A stretch of 64,000 bases of DNA. Origin: Bacteroidota bacterium (GTDB lineage: Bacteria; Bacteroidota; Bacteroidia; B-17B0; Aurantibacillaceae). Shown piece by piece: positions 28,110 to 37,755 of the stretch. Where the stretch lies: the NCBI GenBank assembly GCA_017303905.1, contig JAFLBH010000001.1:1713809-1777808 (forward strand). Direction: 5' to 3'. The position numbers and the translations under genes are program-made. The notes under the pieces were generated by a model. The model made no database searches and was not told where the DNA came from. It saw only the letters and a list, made by a program, of their open reading frames with translations. The stretch's first letter is position 1, and every line of letters begins with the position of its first letter.

Positions 28110-29362
28110 TTACACGGTATTCACAATCATTCATTAATTACTTAAAAAGTAATTACTGGCGAATTATCATCGCTCTGGTGCTTGTTTTTGCCTTACATAT
28201 TACTGTTAAATATTTAAAGTCTCCCGAGGATTCCATTACTTTTAACTATCCTTCCTACACCAATTATAATTTCAGTGCATTTGGATTAAATATCCCGCGC
28301 AATCTTTCTTTTTGTGGCGAAAAAATTCCAACCAACGATTATGCTCTGCGCGATAATCTGGAAAAGGAATTTTTCAAAAACAAACAATGGAAAAGAAGTG
28401 CCGGTTACCTTTACAGTAAAGCACAGAAGTGGTTTCCTTACATTGAGCCTATTTTAAAACAAGAAGGTGTACCCGATGATTTTAAATATGTAGCCGTTAT
28501 TGAAAGTCATCTCTCAAATGCCCGCTCTTCACAAGGGGCTGCCGGATTTTGGCAATTAGTGCCTGCCACTGCCCGTAATTATGGATTAATCGTGAATGAT
28601 AATGTGGATGAAAGATTAGATGTGGAGAAATCGACGCGGGTGGCCTGTAAGCTGATTAAAGATGCGTATAAAATTTTTAATAACTGGACTCTCTGCGCAG
28701 CAGCATATAATTTGGGCATCGGCGGTATACAACGCGCTCTGGCGAAACAAAAAAGTAATAATTATTACGACCTGTTACTGAACAAAGAAACAGGAAGCTT
28801 TGTTTACCGAATACTGGCTTATAAAACGCTTTTCTCCGACCCCAAACATTTTGGTGTAAAAAGAAAAACAATGAAGTATTTGCCAAAAATACCGGTTAAA
28901 GTAATAAAAATAGATACAGCCATCAGTGATATCAGCGACTTTGCTAAAGTAATTAAATGTAATACGGCAATTGTTAAATTATTTAATCCTTGGTTGTTAA
29001 ATGATTATCTCGATAACCCAAACGGACATACATTTGAGTTTAAAATTCCTAAAAAGTTGAATGCAGATTATTCAAATTATTATGCAGATTTGTTAGAACA
29101 AAATAAACCCGAGGAAGAGGACTCTGATACTTTATCTTCTTCCGAAAGTGAAACAAATAAAGAAATTAAAGCTGAAGAGGGTGTTGAAATTCTACACAAC
29201 TTCAGCGAAGGTGAAAAATTAAAAGAGTTAGCGGAGATATACGGTGTTACCGTGGTGAATATTTTAAACTGGAATAATTTAAAAAGCGAGAAAGACATTC
29301 AACCCGGACAACTCCTAACCATTCGCACTAAGAAGGAGATTAAGAGTGAAAAACAAGAATGA
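28106..29362 (+). CDS. Membrane-bound lytic murein transglycosylase with LysM domain (MltD-like)
   Basis: GTG 28106 overlaps the previous stop (GTGA). Residues 18-38 form one membrane anchor. The SLT catalytic domain (about 105-235) shows YVAVIESHLSNARSSQGAAGFWQLVPATA, where the Glu of VIES is the catalytic acid, and CAAAYNLGIGGIQRA. A Glu/Ser-rich linker (about 330-355) leads to a C-terminal LysM peptidoglycan-binding domain (about 357-410: KLKELAEIYGVTVVNILNWNNL). It cleaves glycan strands to anhydromuropeptides. Its place at the end of a polysaccharide run suggests opening the wall for export machinery or turnover; that is inference. Confidence 0.88.
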   Translation: MITRYSQSFINYLKSNYWRIIIALVLVFALHITVKYLKSPEDSITFNYPSYTNYNFSAFGLNIPRNLSFCGEKIPTNDYALRDNLEKEFFKNKQWKRSAGYLYSKAQKWFPYIEPILKQEGVPDDFKYVAVIESHLSNARSSQGAAGFWQLVPATARNYGLIVNDNVDERLDVEKSTRVACKLIKDAYKIFNNWTLCAAAYNLGIGGIQRALAKQKSNNYYDLLLNKETGSFVYRILAYKTLFSDPKHFGVKRKTMKYLPKIPVKVIKIDTAISDISDFAKVIKCNTAIVKLFNPWLLNDYLDNPNGHTFEFKIPKKLNADYSNYYADLLEQNKPEEEDSDTLSSSESETNKEIKAEEGVEILHNFSEGEKLKELAEIYGVTVVNILNWNNLKSEKDIQPGQLLTIRTKKEIKSEKQE

Positions 29363-32228
29363 AGACGTTTATTTGGCGGAGGCCGAAGAAAACATTGAAG
29401 TCATAGGCGCACGTGCGCACAACTTAAAAAATATTTCAATTAACATTCCCCGAAACCAATTGGTAGTGATTACCGGTTTGAGTGGAAGTGGAAAATCTTC
29501 TTTGGCATTTGATACTATTTATGCTGAAGGTCAACGCCGTTATATTGAAAGTTTTTCTTCTTATGCCCGTCAGTTTTTAGGAAATCTCGAACGCCCCGAC
29601 GTCGATAAAATCTCAGGTTTAAGTCCGGTTATTTCCATCGAACAAAAAACAGTGAATAAAAATCCACGTTCTACAGTTGGCACCATTACCGAAATTTATG
29701 ATTTCCTTCGTTTGTTGTTTGCCCGCGCTTCAGATGCCTACTCTTATGTAAGTGGTGAGAAAATGGTGCGTTACAGCGATGAACAAATCGTTGATTTAAT
29801 TTCCGATCAATACAAAAACAAAAAAATAAATTTATTAGCGCCTGTTGTAAAGGGACGTAAAGGTCACTACCGCGAATTGTTTGAGGAAATCCGTAAAAAG
29901 GGTTTTACCAAAGTGAGAGTAGATGGTGAGATAAAAGACATTGTAGCAAAAATGCAAGTCGACCGATACAAAATTCATGATATTGAAATTGTCATTGATC
30001 GCATTGAAGTGAATGCAAATTCAAAAACACGATTAAATCAGTCATTGCAAACAGCCATGAAACATGGTAAGGGAACTATGATGGTGATGGAGCATTCTGA
30101 AGAAACAACAAAAACAAAAAAGAAAACACAGGAGTTTGGATTTGGCAAAGTGAGATTCTTCAGTCGCTTTTTAATGTGCCCTACCAGCGGAATCAGTTAC
30201 GATGAACCGGCCCCAAATCTGTTTTCTTTCAACTCGCCATATGGCGCTTGCAGTAAATGTAACGGACTCGGTGAAATTGCGGAGATTGATATTAATAAAA
30301 TTGTTCCTAATCAAAAACTGTCCATTAAGAAGGGAGCTATTGTTCCGTTAGGTGAAGCCAAGGGAAGTTGGATTTTTAAGCAATTAGAGGCCTTGGGAGA
30401 AACTCATGATTTTGATTTGGATACTCCGTTTGGTGAATTAACGGATGATGCTGTTAATGTCATTTTATTCGGCACCGATGAATTAATAAAAGTAAAAACC
30501 GATAACAACAGCGCTTATAATGTAGCGTTTGAAGGCATCGCTAATTTTATTGTAAAGCATGCCGAAGAAAATCCGTCTCCTGCCGCGCAACGTTGGGCGC
30601 AAGGATTCACTAATAAAATTCATTGTCCGCAATGCCACGGCACACGTCTCAAAAAGGAAGCACTATACTTTAAAATCGATGGGAAGAACATTGCTGAATT
30701 ATCGGAGATGGATATCAATGTATTGAACGATTGGTTTAAGAACATTGAAAAGCGATTAAGCAAACATCAAAACGTTATTGCAAAAGAAGTTTTAAAAGAA
30801 ATACGTGCCCGCATCGGTTTTTTATTGGAAGTAGGATTGGATTATGTAACGTTGAATCGTTCTTCCCGTTCCTTAAGCGGGGGTGAAGCGCAGCGTATTC
30901 GTTTAGCTACGCAAATCGGTTCGCAATTGGTTGGAGTGTTGTATATTCTCGATGAACCAAGTATCGGATTACATCAGCGCGACAATGCCCGTTTAATTGA
31001 AGCCTTAAAAAATTTACGTGATGTGGGAAATAGTGTGTTGGTAGTGGAGCACGATAAAGACATGATTGTGGAAAGTGATTACGTGATTGATATTGGTCCA
31101 GGCGCAGGAGTACACGGAGGTAAAGTGGTAGCCGCTTCTACGCCAAAGCAAATGTTGAAGTTTGATACCATTACATCGCAATACATCACCGGTAAAAAAC
31201 AAATTGCAGTGCCGAAGCAACGCCGTGCGGGGAATGGAAAAAAGATAAGCATTAAGGGCTGTAGCGGTCATAACCTTAAAAATGTTTCTGTTGATTTACC
31301 TCTCGGAAAATTTATTTGTGTAACCGGTGTGAGTGGCAGCGGAAAATCAAGTTTAATCAACGAAACATTGTATCCTGTTTTATCAGCACATTTTTATAAC
31401 AGTGAAAAGAAACCTTTAGCGTATAAATCCATTACAGGTATCGATAACATTGATAAAGTAATTGACATCGATCAATCGCCTATTGGTAGAACACCGCGCT
31501 CCAATCCAGCAACGTATACCAACGTGTTCTCCGATATTAGGAATTTATTCTCAGAACTTCCCGAAGCGAAAATTAGAGGATACAAACCCGGACGCTTTTC
31601 ATTTAACGTGAAGGGTGGAAGATGCGAAACCTGTGGTGGAGCAGGCGTAAAAACCATCGAAATGAATTTTCTGCCGGATGTATATGTGAATTGTGATGAA
31701 TGCAATGGCAAGCGCTACAATCGCGAGACATTAGAAGTAAGATTTAAAGGTAAATCCATCAGTGATGTATTAAACATGACCATCGATCAGGCTTGTGAAT
31801 TTTTTGAAAACATTCCAAGCATATACCGACAAATTAAAACATTGCAGGATGTGGGGTTGGGTTATATTACACTCGGACAACAAGCAACAACCTTAAGTGG
31901 AGGCGAAGCACAACGCGTAAAACTCGCTACCGAATTAAGCAAACGCGATACCGGAAATACATTCTATATTTTGGATGAACCAACCACCGGATTACATTTT
32001 GAAGATATACGTATTTTATTGGATGTATTAAATCGTTTGGTGGATAATGGAAATACAGTTTTAGTTATTGAGCATAATATGGATATAATTAAAATGGCAG
32101 ATCATATAATTGATATGGGACCGGAAGGCGGTAAAGGTGGTGGACAAGTGCTATTTGAAGGAACACCGGAGCAGCTCATTAAAACTAAAATCGGACATAC
32201 GGCGGCTTTTCTTAAAAAGGAAATGTAG
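29346..32228 (+). CDS. uvrA: Excinuclease ABC subunit A
   Basis: The 960-residue UvrA recognises DNA lesions and loads UvrB in nucleotide excision repair. It has two ABC ATPase modules. Walker A motifs are GLSGSGKSS (about residue 44) and GVSGSGKSS (about 661). Signature motifs are SLSGGEAQRIRLA and TLSGGEAQRVKLA, followed by ILDEPSIGLHQRD and ILDEPTTGLHFED. Zinc-binding CxxC pairs occur at CSKCNGLG/CPQCHGTRL and CETCGGAG/CDECNGKRY. The GTG start gives a normal length and overlaps the lytic transglycosylase by 17 bases, so it may be translationally coupled to an envelope gene, an unusual neighbourhood for uvrA. Confidence 0.96.
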   Translation: MKNKNEDVYLAEAEENIEVIGARAHNLKNISINIPRNQLVVITGLSGSGKSSLAFDTIYAEGQRRYIESFSSYARQFLGNLERPDVDKISGLSPVISIEQKTVNKNPRSTVGTITEIYDFLRLLFARASDAYSYVSGEKMVRYSDEQIVDLISDQYKNKKINLLAPVVKGRKGHYRELFEEIRKKGFTKVRVDGEIKDIVAKMQVDRYKIHDIEIVIDRIEVNANSKTRLNQSLQTAMKHGKGTMMVMEHSEETTKTKKKTQEFGFGKVRFFSRFLMCPTSGISYDEPAPNLFSFNSPYGACSKCNGLGEIAEIDINKIVPNQKLSIKKGAIVPLGEAKGSWIFKQLEALGETHDFDLDTPFGELTDDAVNVILFGTDELIKVKTDNNSAYNVAFEGIANFIVKHAEENPSPAAQRWAQGFTNKIHCPQCHGTRLKKEALYFKIDGKNIAELSEMDINVLNDWFKNIEKRLSKHQNVIAKEVLKEIRARIGFLLEVGLDYVTLNRSSRSLSGGEAQRIRLATQIGSQLVGVLYILDEPSIGLHQRDNARLIEALKNLRDVGNSVLVVEHDKDMIVESDYVIDIGPGAGVHGGKVVAASTPKQMLKFDTITSQYITGKKQIAVPKQRRAGNGKKISIKGCSGHNLKNVSVDLPLGKFICVTGVSGSGKSSLINETLYPVLSAHFYNSEKKPLAYKSITGIDNIDKVIDIDQSPIGRTPRSNPATYTNVFSDIRNLFSELPEAKIRGYKPGRFSFNVKGGRCETCGGAGVKTIEMNFLPDVYVNCDECNGKRYNRETLEVRFKGKSISDVLNMTIDQACEFFENIPSIYRQIKTLQDVGLGYITLGQQATTLSGGEAQRVKLATELSKRDTGNTFYILDEPTTGLHFEDIRILLDVLNRLVDNGNTVLVIEHNMDIIKMADHIIDMGPEGGKGGGQVLFEGTPEQLIKTKIGHTAAFLKKEM

Positions 32229-32248
32229 ATTGGTTAATTGATACAGCA

Positions 32249-33331
32249 ATGAGAAAAACAAAATTGAATATTTTTATTTTTTTCATCGTAGCGTCCTGTG
32301 GAGTGGTTATTTCTCAAACTTCATTTGATATTGGCGCATCTCATATTCAAGGAATAAACATCAATAAAGCGGGCGACAGAGAGTTTGGTGAAACAAATCC
32401 AATCGGTGTTGAATTCCGATTTAATAAACAAAGAATAGGCGAGAAGTATTGGGAAAAGCATTTAAATTATCCGCAGACAGGTTGGTCCGTTTCGTGGATT
32501 AATCATCGGAACGAATTTCTTAAACACACAATAGCCCTCAACCGTTACATTCATTGCGTTTTTTTACGTAGGAAGTATTTTAACATGTATTTGAAACTGG
32601 CGCAAGGCGTTATGTTTGCAACGAGTGTTTATGAAAAAGGAAGTGATAAGAATGAGCGTTATAATAATGCCATCGGACAGTATGTGAATTTCTCTGAGGA
32701 GATTGGTTTAGGAATTACCGTTTATCCAACTAAAAAATTAGCCATAAATCTTGGAGCAACGGGCATTCATTTTTCTAATGGATCCCTGGCGCAGCCAAAT
32801 GACGGTTTAAATTTACTTATGTTTAATGCAGGGGTTTCTTATTGTTATGGAAATGCTGTTGAATTTCTGGATCCTGAAAAACCCGAGTTTGATAAAAGAA
32901 TAAAATTCAACATTAATCCCGGCGTAGGATTTAAACAACAAAACAGAAATGATAATGTAAAATACCAGCTTTTTACTTTTAGTTTGTACGCAGATAAAAT
33001 GCTTACGCGCGTCAATGCATTAAATATTGGCTTGGATGTTTATGTGAATGGAGCCGAGAAGCAAGTGGCATCGAGTTACGCGGTTTATGAAGGAAAAGAT
33101 TATAGGCGAATAGGCGTTTCGGTCGGAAATGAATTATTTCTAGGAAATGTAGGCTTGTTAACTCAATTAGGATGTTATGTTTATAGTCTGATTCCCTCTA
33201 ATTCTAATTTTTACCAAAAGTTTGGATTCAAGTATTACTTAAACGATGTGTTTTTCACCACCTTCACCGCTAAATTTTATAATTTAGAAATTTCCGATGA
33301 AATAGCATGGGGAATAGGAATGAGATTGTGA
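32249..33331 (+). CDS. PagL-like acyloxyacyl hydrolase (lipid A deacylase family)
   Basis: This 360-residue protein has a signal peptide (ending VVISQ) and an outer-membrane barrel. The PagL active-site segment is visible at about residues 171-186: IHFSNGSLAQPNDGLN, with the catalytic His-x-Ser pair and the downstream NPxG-like turn. PagL removes the 3-O acyl chain of lipid A. This protein is about twice the length of classical PagL; the extra part (about 210-360) looks like a second set of barrel strands. The family in Bacteroidota is common, but its substrate has not been established, so deacylation is inferred. It starts 20 bases after uvrA. Confidence 0.75.
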   Translation: MRKTKLNIFIFFIVASCGVVISQTSFDIGASHIQGININKAGDREFGETNPIGVEFRFNKQRIGEKYWEKHLNYPQTGWSVSWINHRNEFLKHTIALNRYIHCVFLRRKYFNMYLKLAQGVMFATSVYEKGSDKNERYNNAIGQYVNFSEEIGLGITVYPTKKLAINLGATGIHFSNGSLAQPNDGLNLLMFNAGVSYCYGNAVEFLDPEKPEFDKRIKFNINPGVGFKQQNRNDNVKYQLFTFSLYADKMLTRVNALNIGLDVYVNGAEKQVASSYAVYEGKDYRRIGVSVGNELFLGNVGLLTQLGCYVYSLIPSNSNFYQKFGFKYYLNDVFFTTFTAKFYNLEISDEIAWGIGMRL

Positions 33332-33447
33332 TGCGTTTCTCATTCCTAGCTATTGTGTTAGTCTAAATTAAATTAGATAGTTGTTAAGATTTCATAATCT
33401 GTTCTTTGTGGTATCATTTAAAATATTAAATTTAAGATAGGAAATTA

Positions 33448-35472
33448 GTGTTGAGAGTTACAGGTTTAATAATTTTGTTTTTGACTGGTTCGTTGGTTAT
33501 GAGCGGGCAGTTTAACTCTTATGTGCTTACTGAAATCGAGATTAACGTAGCCGAAAAGCACATACCGTTTTATAACAAAGCAAAATTATCCATTGAAACC
33601 AGACAATACAATGAAGCTGTTGCGCCTCTCGATTCTTTACTTAAAATCTACCCCAACTTAAGTAGTCTTAATTTTTTAAGTGGAATTTCAAAAACGTTTA
33701 TTGAGTCTCAAAAGAAGCAGGGATTAATTGAGATTAAAAGGGCAGCTGTACGAAGTGTTGAATTACCTGATTATAATTATTGGCTGGCGCGTGCTTACGA
33801 AAAAAATGACAGTATAAGCAAGGCTACATTATTTTATAATAAATTTATCAATGAAAAGAAGGCTGTAACTCAAGAGGAGAAGGAGTTGATTCAAAATGCT
33901 CAAAAGAGTCTAGATAATCTCAAAGCAGCCGGGCAATTAAAAAACTATTCCAATTTTGCGAGTATAAAAAATTTGGGTTATCCATTAAATACAGATGCTT
34001 CCGAATACGTGCCCTTAGTTCCATCCGATGAATCATTTATGATATTTACCTATCGCGGCAAATTTTCTAAAGGAGGTAAGCAGGATGTAACGGCAGTAAT
34101 GGGAATAAGTAATGCCAAAGCAGAAGAGAAAATTTATTTTGAAGATGTGTTTATTTCACAAAAAGTAAACGATAGTGTTTGGGGTGAACCAAAGCCCATT
34201 AAAAACATCAATACCGCTTTACACGATGCCGCGGTAACGCTATCTGCTGATGGTACTTTGTTGTTTATTTATAAAAATACCGGTAAGGGAAATGGAGATT
34301 TGTACTTAAGTAAATTAGTTGGTACTACTTGGAGTGTTCCGGTAATTCAAATCGGATTAAATTCAGAAAAGTGGGATGGAAGCGCGGCTTTTTTTCCTGA
34401 CAATAATAAAATTGTTTTCTCGAGTGAGCGTAAAGGCGGATTCGGAGGAAAGGATTTGTATATGGCGGAAAAAATCGCGGAAAATACCTGGGGGAATATT
34501 GTAAACTTGGGAAGTACAATTAATTCTTCCGCAGATGAAGACGCACCGTTTATTACAGCTGACGGTAAAATTTTATTCTTTGCCAGCAACGGAAAGTTAA
34601 GTACGGGTGGTTATGATATTTTACGAAGTGATTTAAGTGAGAAAGGTTGGGGAATTCCATTTAATATCGGAAAGCCGGTGAACACCCCCAATGATGATAA
34701 ATTTTACATGGTAACTGCCGACTCTAAAAAAGGATATTATTCATCCATGATGCCGGGAGGTTATGGTGAGCAGGATATTTACTGTATTACACCCGGTATT
34801 CCCGAAAAACCGGTGAGAGTAGTACAAGTATCAGGGAACATCACCTATAATAATAAACCGGTGGGAGGAAAGCTTGAAGTTAAAAACATAAGTAAGACTG
34901 AGGTTAAACCTTTAATCTATTATTCGAACTCGGGTAACGGAAAATTTTTAGCCAATTTAGCCGCGAATGAAGAATATGAGTTGAAGTTTACATACAAGAA
35001 TTTAGAGCCGCAAACAAAAGTATTAATTACTAAGGGAGTTGATTCAACCAAATATTTAACTGTTATTGCAGATTTTTATTCAGATGCTGTGCTAAAGCAA
35101 ATGGAAAAGAGTCGCGATAGTATAAACGCCGTAGCATTGGCAGCCAACAAAAAGGTAAACTTCGATGACTTTAGAAGTAAGTATGGTAATTTGGTTTTAG
35201 ACAGCACCACATATTTTGTGCAGATTGCAGCCTATAAATTCATTGAGAATTACGATTATTCAACTTGTCTGCGTATAGGAATGAAAATCCGTCGTTCTTC
35301 CAATGATTTAGTAACCCGTTTTACTGTGGGAAATTATTCAACCTTTAATGAAGCTGAAGAAAAATTGAAAGTTCTGAAGGGGCAGGGAATTAAAGACGCA
35401 TTCATCATTGTGTTCCATCGCAATAAATACCGTTATCTGGTGGATTTAATTAAAGAGGGTGTATATAAGTAA
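33448..35472 (+). CDS. PorE-like periplasmic protein with TPR, PD40 propeller and SPOR-like C-terminus
   Basis: This 674-residue protein has a GTG start and a signal peptide (ending VMSGQ). TPR-like helices (about 30-145) are followed by PD40 beta-propeller strands (about 160-445: YVPLVPSDESFMIFTYRGK, VFSSERKGGFGGKDLYMAE, ILFFASNGKLSTGGYDI). A short beta-sandwich comes next (about 450-540). The end (about 595-674: STTYFVQIAAYKFIENYDYS, FTVGNYSTFNEAEEKL, AFIIVFHRNKYRYL) resembles a SPOR peptidoglycan-binding domain. The layout parallels the OmpA-ended protein at 15433, but with SPOR-like in place of OmpA. A T9SS or cell-wall anchoring role is plausible but not shown. Its stop codon directly abuts the stop of the convergent gene. 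Confidence 0.75.
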   Translation: MLRVTGLIILFLTGSLVMSGQFNSYVLTEIEINVAEKHIPFYNKAKLSIETRQYNEAVAPLDSLLKIYPNLSSLNFLSGISKTFIESQKKQGLIEIKRAAVRSVELPDYNYWLARAYEKNDSISKATLFYNKFINEKKAVTQEEKELIQNAQKSLDNLKAAGQLKNYSNFASIKNLGYPLNTDASEYVPLVPSDESFMIFTYRGKFSKGGKQDVTAVMGISNAKAEEKIYFEDVFISQKVNDSVWGEPKPIKNINTALHDAAVTLSADGTLLFIYKNTGKGNGDLYLSKLVGTTWSVPVIQIGLNSEKWDGSAAFFPDNNKIVFSSERKGGFGGKDLYMAEKIAENTWGNIVNLGSTINSSADEDAPFITADGKILFFASNGKLSTGGYDILRSDLSEKGWGIPFNIGKPVNTPNDDKFYMVTADSKKGYYSSMMPGGYGEQDIYCITPGIPEKPVRVVQVSGNITYNNKPVGGKLEVKNISKTEVKPLIYYSNSGNGKFLANLAANEEYELKFTYKNLEPQTKVLITKGVDSTKYLTVIADFYSDAVLKQMEKSRDSINAVALAANKKVNFDDFRSKYGNLVLDSTTYFVQIAAYKFIENYDYSTCLRIGMKIRRSSNDLVTRFTVGNYSTFNEAEEKLKVLKGQGIKDAFIIVFHRNKYRYLVDLIKEGVYK

Positions 35473-35952
35473 TCAGACTTTTCCTACCGGTATCCAAATC
35501 TCTTCTTCCGATTCCGGATTATTGTTTTTGTATTTGGCACCCATAACTGCAAAGTGCGGACGGTTATCTACTGTAAGTCCCGCTTGTGGCAAGCACTCCG
35601 TAAAAATTTTATTAAAGAAAGCAGGAGCTGAGGCACTTGTTCCTTTGTAATTAAAAACTGCATACTGTCCTTCCGGAGAAACTAAAGTGTGCATGCCTTC
35701 TGGAATAGAATCAAAATCAGCAACTTCAACCGCTGCCCATTTTATGAATGGAGTAGTGGGATTAAATGCTTTAAAAAAATCGCTTGGATAAATTTCGGCG
35801 GAATATAACTCGATGCCAATAGTATTGGTAATTTCTTTTTTTCTTGGCATGAAACTACGCCACAATTCAGGGATTTGATTGTTAGCAAAACTCATTTCTT
35901 TGCTCAGGCCAATAAATAATTTTTTTGGGAGTGTTATCGTTTTAAATTCCAT
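35473..35952 (-). CDS. GyrI-like / AraC effector-binding domain protein
   Basis: This 159-residue protein is a stand-alone GyrI-like small-molecule-binding domain. Typical elements are IPELWRSFMPRKKEI, YSAEIYPSDFF, FIKWAAVEVADFDSIPEGMHTLVSPEGQYAVFNYKG and the ending SEEEIWIPVGKV. Such domains bind hydrophobic ligands and serve as effector-binding modules of AraC/MerR regulators, or alone as sequestering proteins or hydrolases. No DNA-binding part is present. A TATTTTTA element ends four bases before the ATG. It converges with the TPR/PD40 gene with no bases between the stops. Confidence 0.8.
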   Translation of the reverse strand: MEFKTITLPKKLFIGLSKEMSFANNQIPELWRSFMPRKKEITNTIGIELYSAEIYPSDFFKAFNPTTPFIKWAAVEVADFDSIPEGMHTLVSPEGQYAVFNYKGTSASAPAFFNKIFTECLPQAGLTVDNRPHFAVMGAKYKNNNPESEEEIWIPVGKV

Positions 35953-35956
35953 GTTG

Positions 35957-35964
35957 TAAAAATA
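35957..35964 (-). promoter_or_regulatory. Candidate -7 element (TATTTTTA) for the GyrI-like gene
   Basis: On the minus strand TATTTTTA is followed by CAAC and the ATG. It lies in the T-tract of the terminator of the gene upstream. Confidence 0.3.
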
Positions 35965-35966
35965 AA

Positions 35967-35997
35967 AAAGGGATGCACAACTGCATCCCTTTTTTAT
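35967..35997 (-). terminator. Rho-independent terminator after the propeller cargo gene
   Basis: AAGGGATGCA pairs with TGCATCCCTT around a four-base CAAC loop, flanked by A- and T-runs. It lies about 15 bases past the stop at 36012 and could work in both directions. Confidence 0.88.
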
Positions 35998-36011
35998 AAA
36001 TTGTTTTGAAA

Positions 36012-37697
36012 TTAATGTTTTACAAAACGTGTGGTGCCAATTCCTTTTACGGTTTTAATTTGTAAGGTGTAAATTCCCGCAGGTAATTGTTCAACTGAGA
36101 ATGTATTTGTGCCTTCTTGCTGAACCAATTCTCCCAACAAATTATACACTAAAACACTTTCAAGGTTTTCTGCTGTTCTGATAGTAATTTCACTTGTAGC
36201 CGGATTCGGATAAACTAAAGCTTCAAATCCCGCAGCCGCTTCCTGAATGTTTAATGTAATGGCAGGATGTAGTTTTACTAAAAACAAATCTGTTGAACCG
36301 GCAGATGTAAGATTATAAATAGCAGGATATGGATCGAAATCAGCGGTGCCTGAGAAATTACCTGTTGTAATGATGTTCCCGCTTGCATCAACAGTAACGC
36401 AGTTGCCGATATCACCACCTGTGCCACCTAAATTAGCAGCCCAAACAAAATTTCCGTTCATGTCTAATTTAGAAACATACGCGTTGTTATTTCCTGAGGG
36501 ACCTGACGCAATTAAATTATTGGTTCCTGCACTTGGGTCAAAATCTACAGTACCTGCAAAGAAACCGCTTGAGTAAACATTACCTGAAGCATCTACTTTT
36601 ATTGATTTACCATTCGCGTCAAAACTGCTTCCTCCAATTTGTTTAGCCCATAAATAAATCCCGTTAATATCATATTTCGCGACGAAAATATCTAAACCGG
36701 CAGAATTAGTTAAGTTGGCAATACCTGCGCTTGGATCAAAATCGCAAGCTCCTTCAAAGAAACCGGTTATATGAATGTTTCCACTTGCATCCATATCTAT
36801 ACCTAAAATTTCATCGCTTGTTGAGCCGCCGATACGATTAGCCCAAACATAATTTCCACCGGCATCTAACTTGCTGATAAAACCATCTTGAAAACCTATT
36901 GAACCAAGTGGAGCGCTTGCGGCACTCGGATCAAAATCTACATTTCCTTGAAACGATCCTACTGTATAAACATTACCACTACCATCAACATCTATACCAT
37001 TTCCGTAACAGTTAGAACTTGAACCACCCAATTGTTTTGCCCAAATATAGTTTCCATTGTTATCGTACTTCGCAACAAAAATATCTGCGCCTGTAGAGTT
37101 ACTTAAATTAGCTACACCTGCATTCGGATCAAAATCAACAGTTGAATTAAAATAACCGGTTAGATAAATGTTTCCTGTCGCATCTAATGTAAGCGCTTGT
37201 CCTGCTTCTGATGATATGCCACTCATTGCCTTTGCCCAAACAAAATTTCCGGAGGCATCTAACTTGCAAACAAAAATATCCTGATTGGTGGCAGTCATAT
37301 TAAAACTGGCCGCACTAGGGTCGAAATCAACAGTCCCAATAAAGAAACCTGTAATATAAACGTTACCTGTTGCATCAACCGCGATAGCGCGAGGTTTGCT
37401 GTCTAAATTACTTCCGCCAATTTGTTTTGCCCAAAGATAATTCCCATTCGCGTCGTACTTACTTACAAAAATATCGATGCCCGTAGTGTTGCTTAAGTTA
37501 GCAACATTGCTGCTTGGATCAAAATCAACGGTGCCCATAAAGCCTCCTGTGTTATAAACGTTGCCGGTAGCGTCGGTTGTTACAGCAATTCCCTCTTCAA
37601 TTCCGGTTGAACCAATGCCGTGTGCCCATTGTAAAGTTTGCGCCTGAGTGGCTAATGCACCCAGTAATAATGCGCTTAAAAGTAGTTTGTGTTTCAT
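36012..37697 (-). CDS. T9SS type A cargo with seven SBBP-type beta-propeller repeats
   Basis: This 561-residue secreted protein has a signal peptide (ending ATQAQ). Residues about 22-480 contain seven repeats of about 67 residues of the SBBP type. Each repeat has an ATGNVYxTGxFxGTVDFDPS core and a W-A-K/N-xxGG motif. Seven copies match a seven-bladed propeller closed on itself. The C-terminal 80 residues (LVYPNPATSEITIRTAENL, VLVYNLLGELVQ, LPAGIYTLQI, TTRFVKH) are a type A T9SS sorting domain. I infer a cell-surface binding protein of unknown ligand. A strong terminator follows. Confidence 0.85.
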   Translation of the reverse strand: MKHKLLLSALLLGALATQAQTLQWAHGIGSTGIEEGIAVTTDATGNVYNTGGFMGTVDFDPSSNVANLSNTTGIDIFVSKYDANGNYLWAKQIGGSNLDSKPRAIAVDATGNVYITGFFIGTVDFDPSAASFNMTATNQDIFVCKLDASGNFVWAKAMSGISSEAGQALTLDATGNIYLTGYFNSTVDFDPNAGVANLSNSTGADIFVAKYDNNGNYIWAKQLGGSSSNCYGNGIDVDGSGNVYTVGSFQGNVDFDPSAASAPLGSIGFQDGFISKLDAGGNYVWANRIGGSTSDEILGIDMDASGNIHITGFFEGACDFDPSAGIANLTNSAGLDIFVAKYDINGIYLWAKQIGGSSFDANGKSIKVDASGNVYSSGFFAGTVDFDPSAGTNNLIASGPSGNNNAYVSKLDMNGNFVWAANLGGTGGDIGNCVTVDASGNIITTGNFSGTADFDPYPAIYNLTSAGSTDLFLVKLHPAITLNIQEAAAGFEALVYPNPATSEITIRTAENLESVLVYNLLGELVQQEGTNTFSVEQLPAGIYTLQIKTVKGIGTTRFVKH

Positions 37698-37755
37698 GAT
37701 TTGTGTTTTTTATTCTAGACTAAAAATTTCTAATATTTTTTTCTGCAACAGATAA

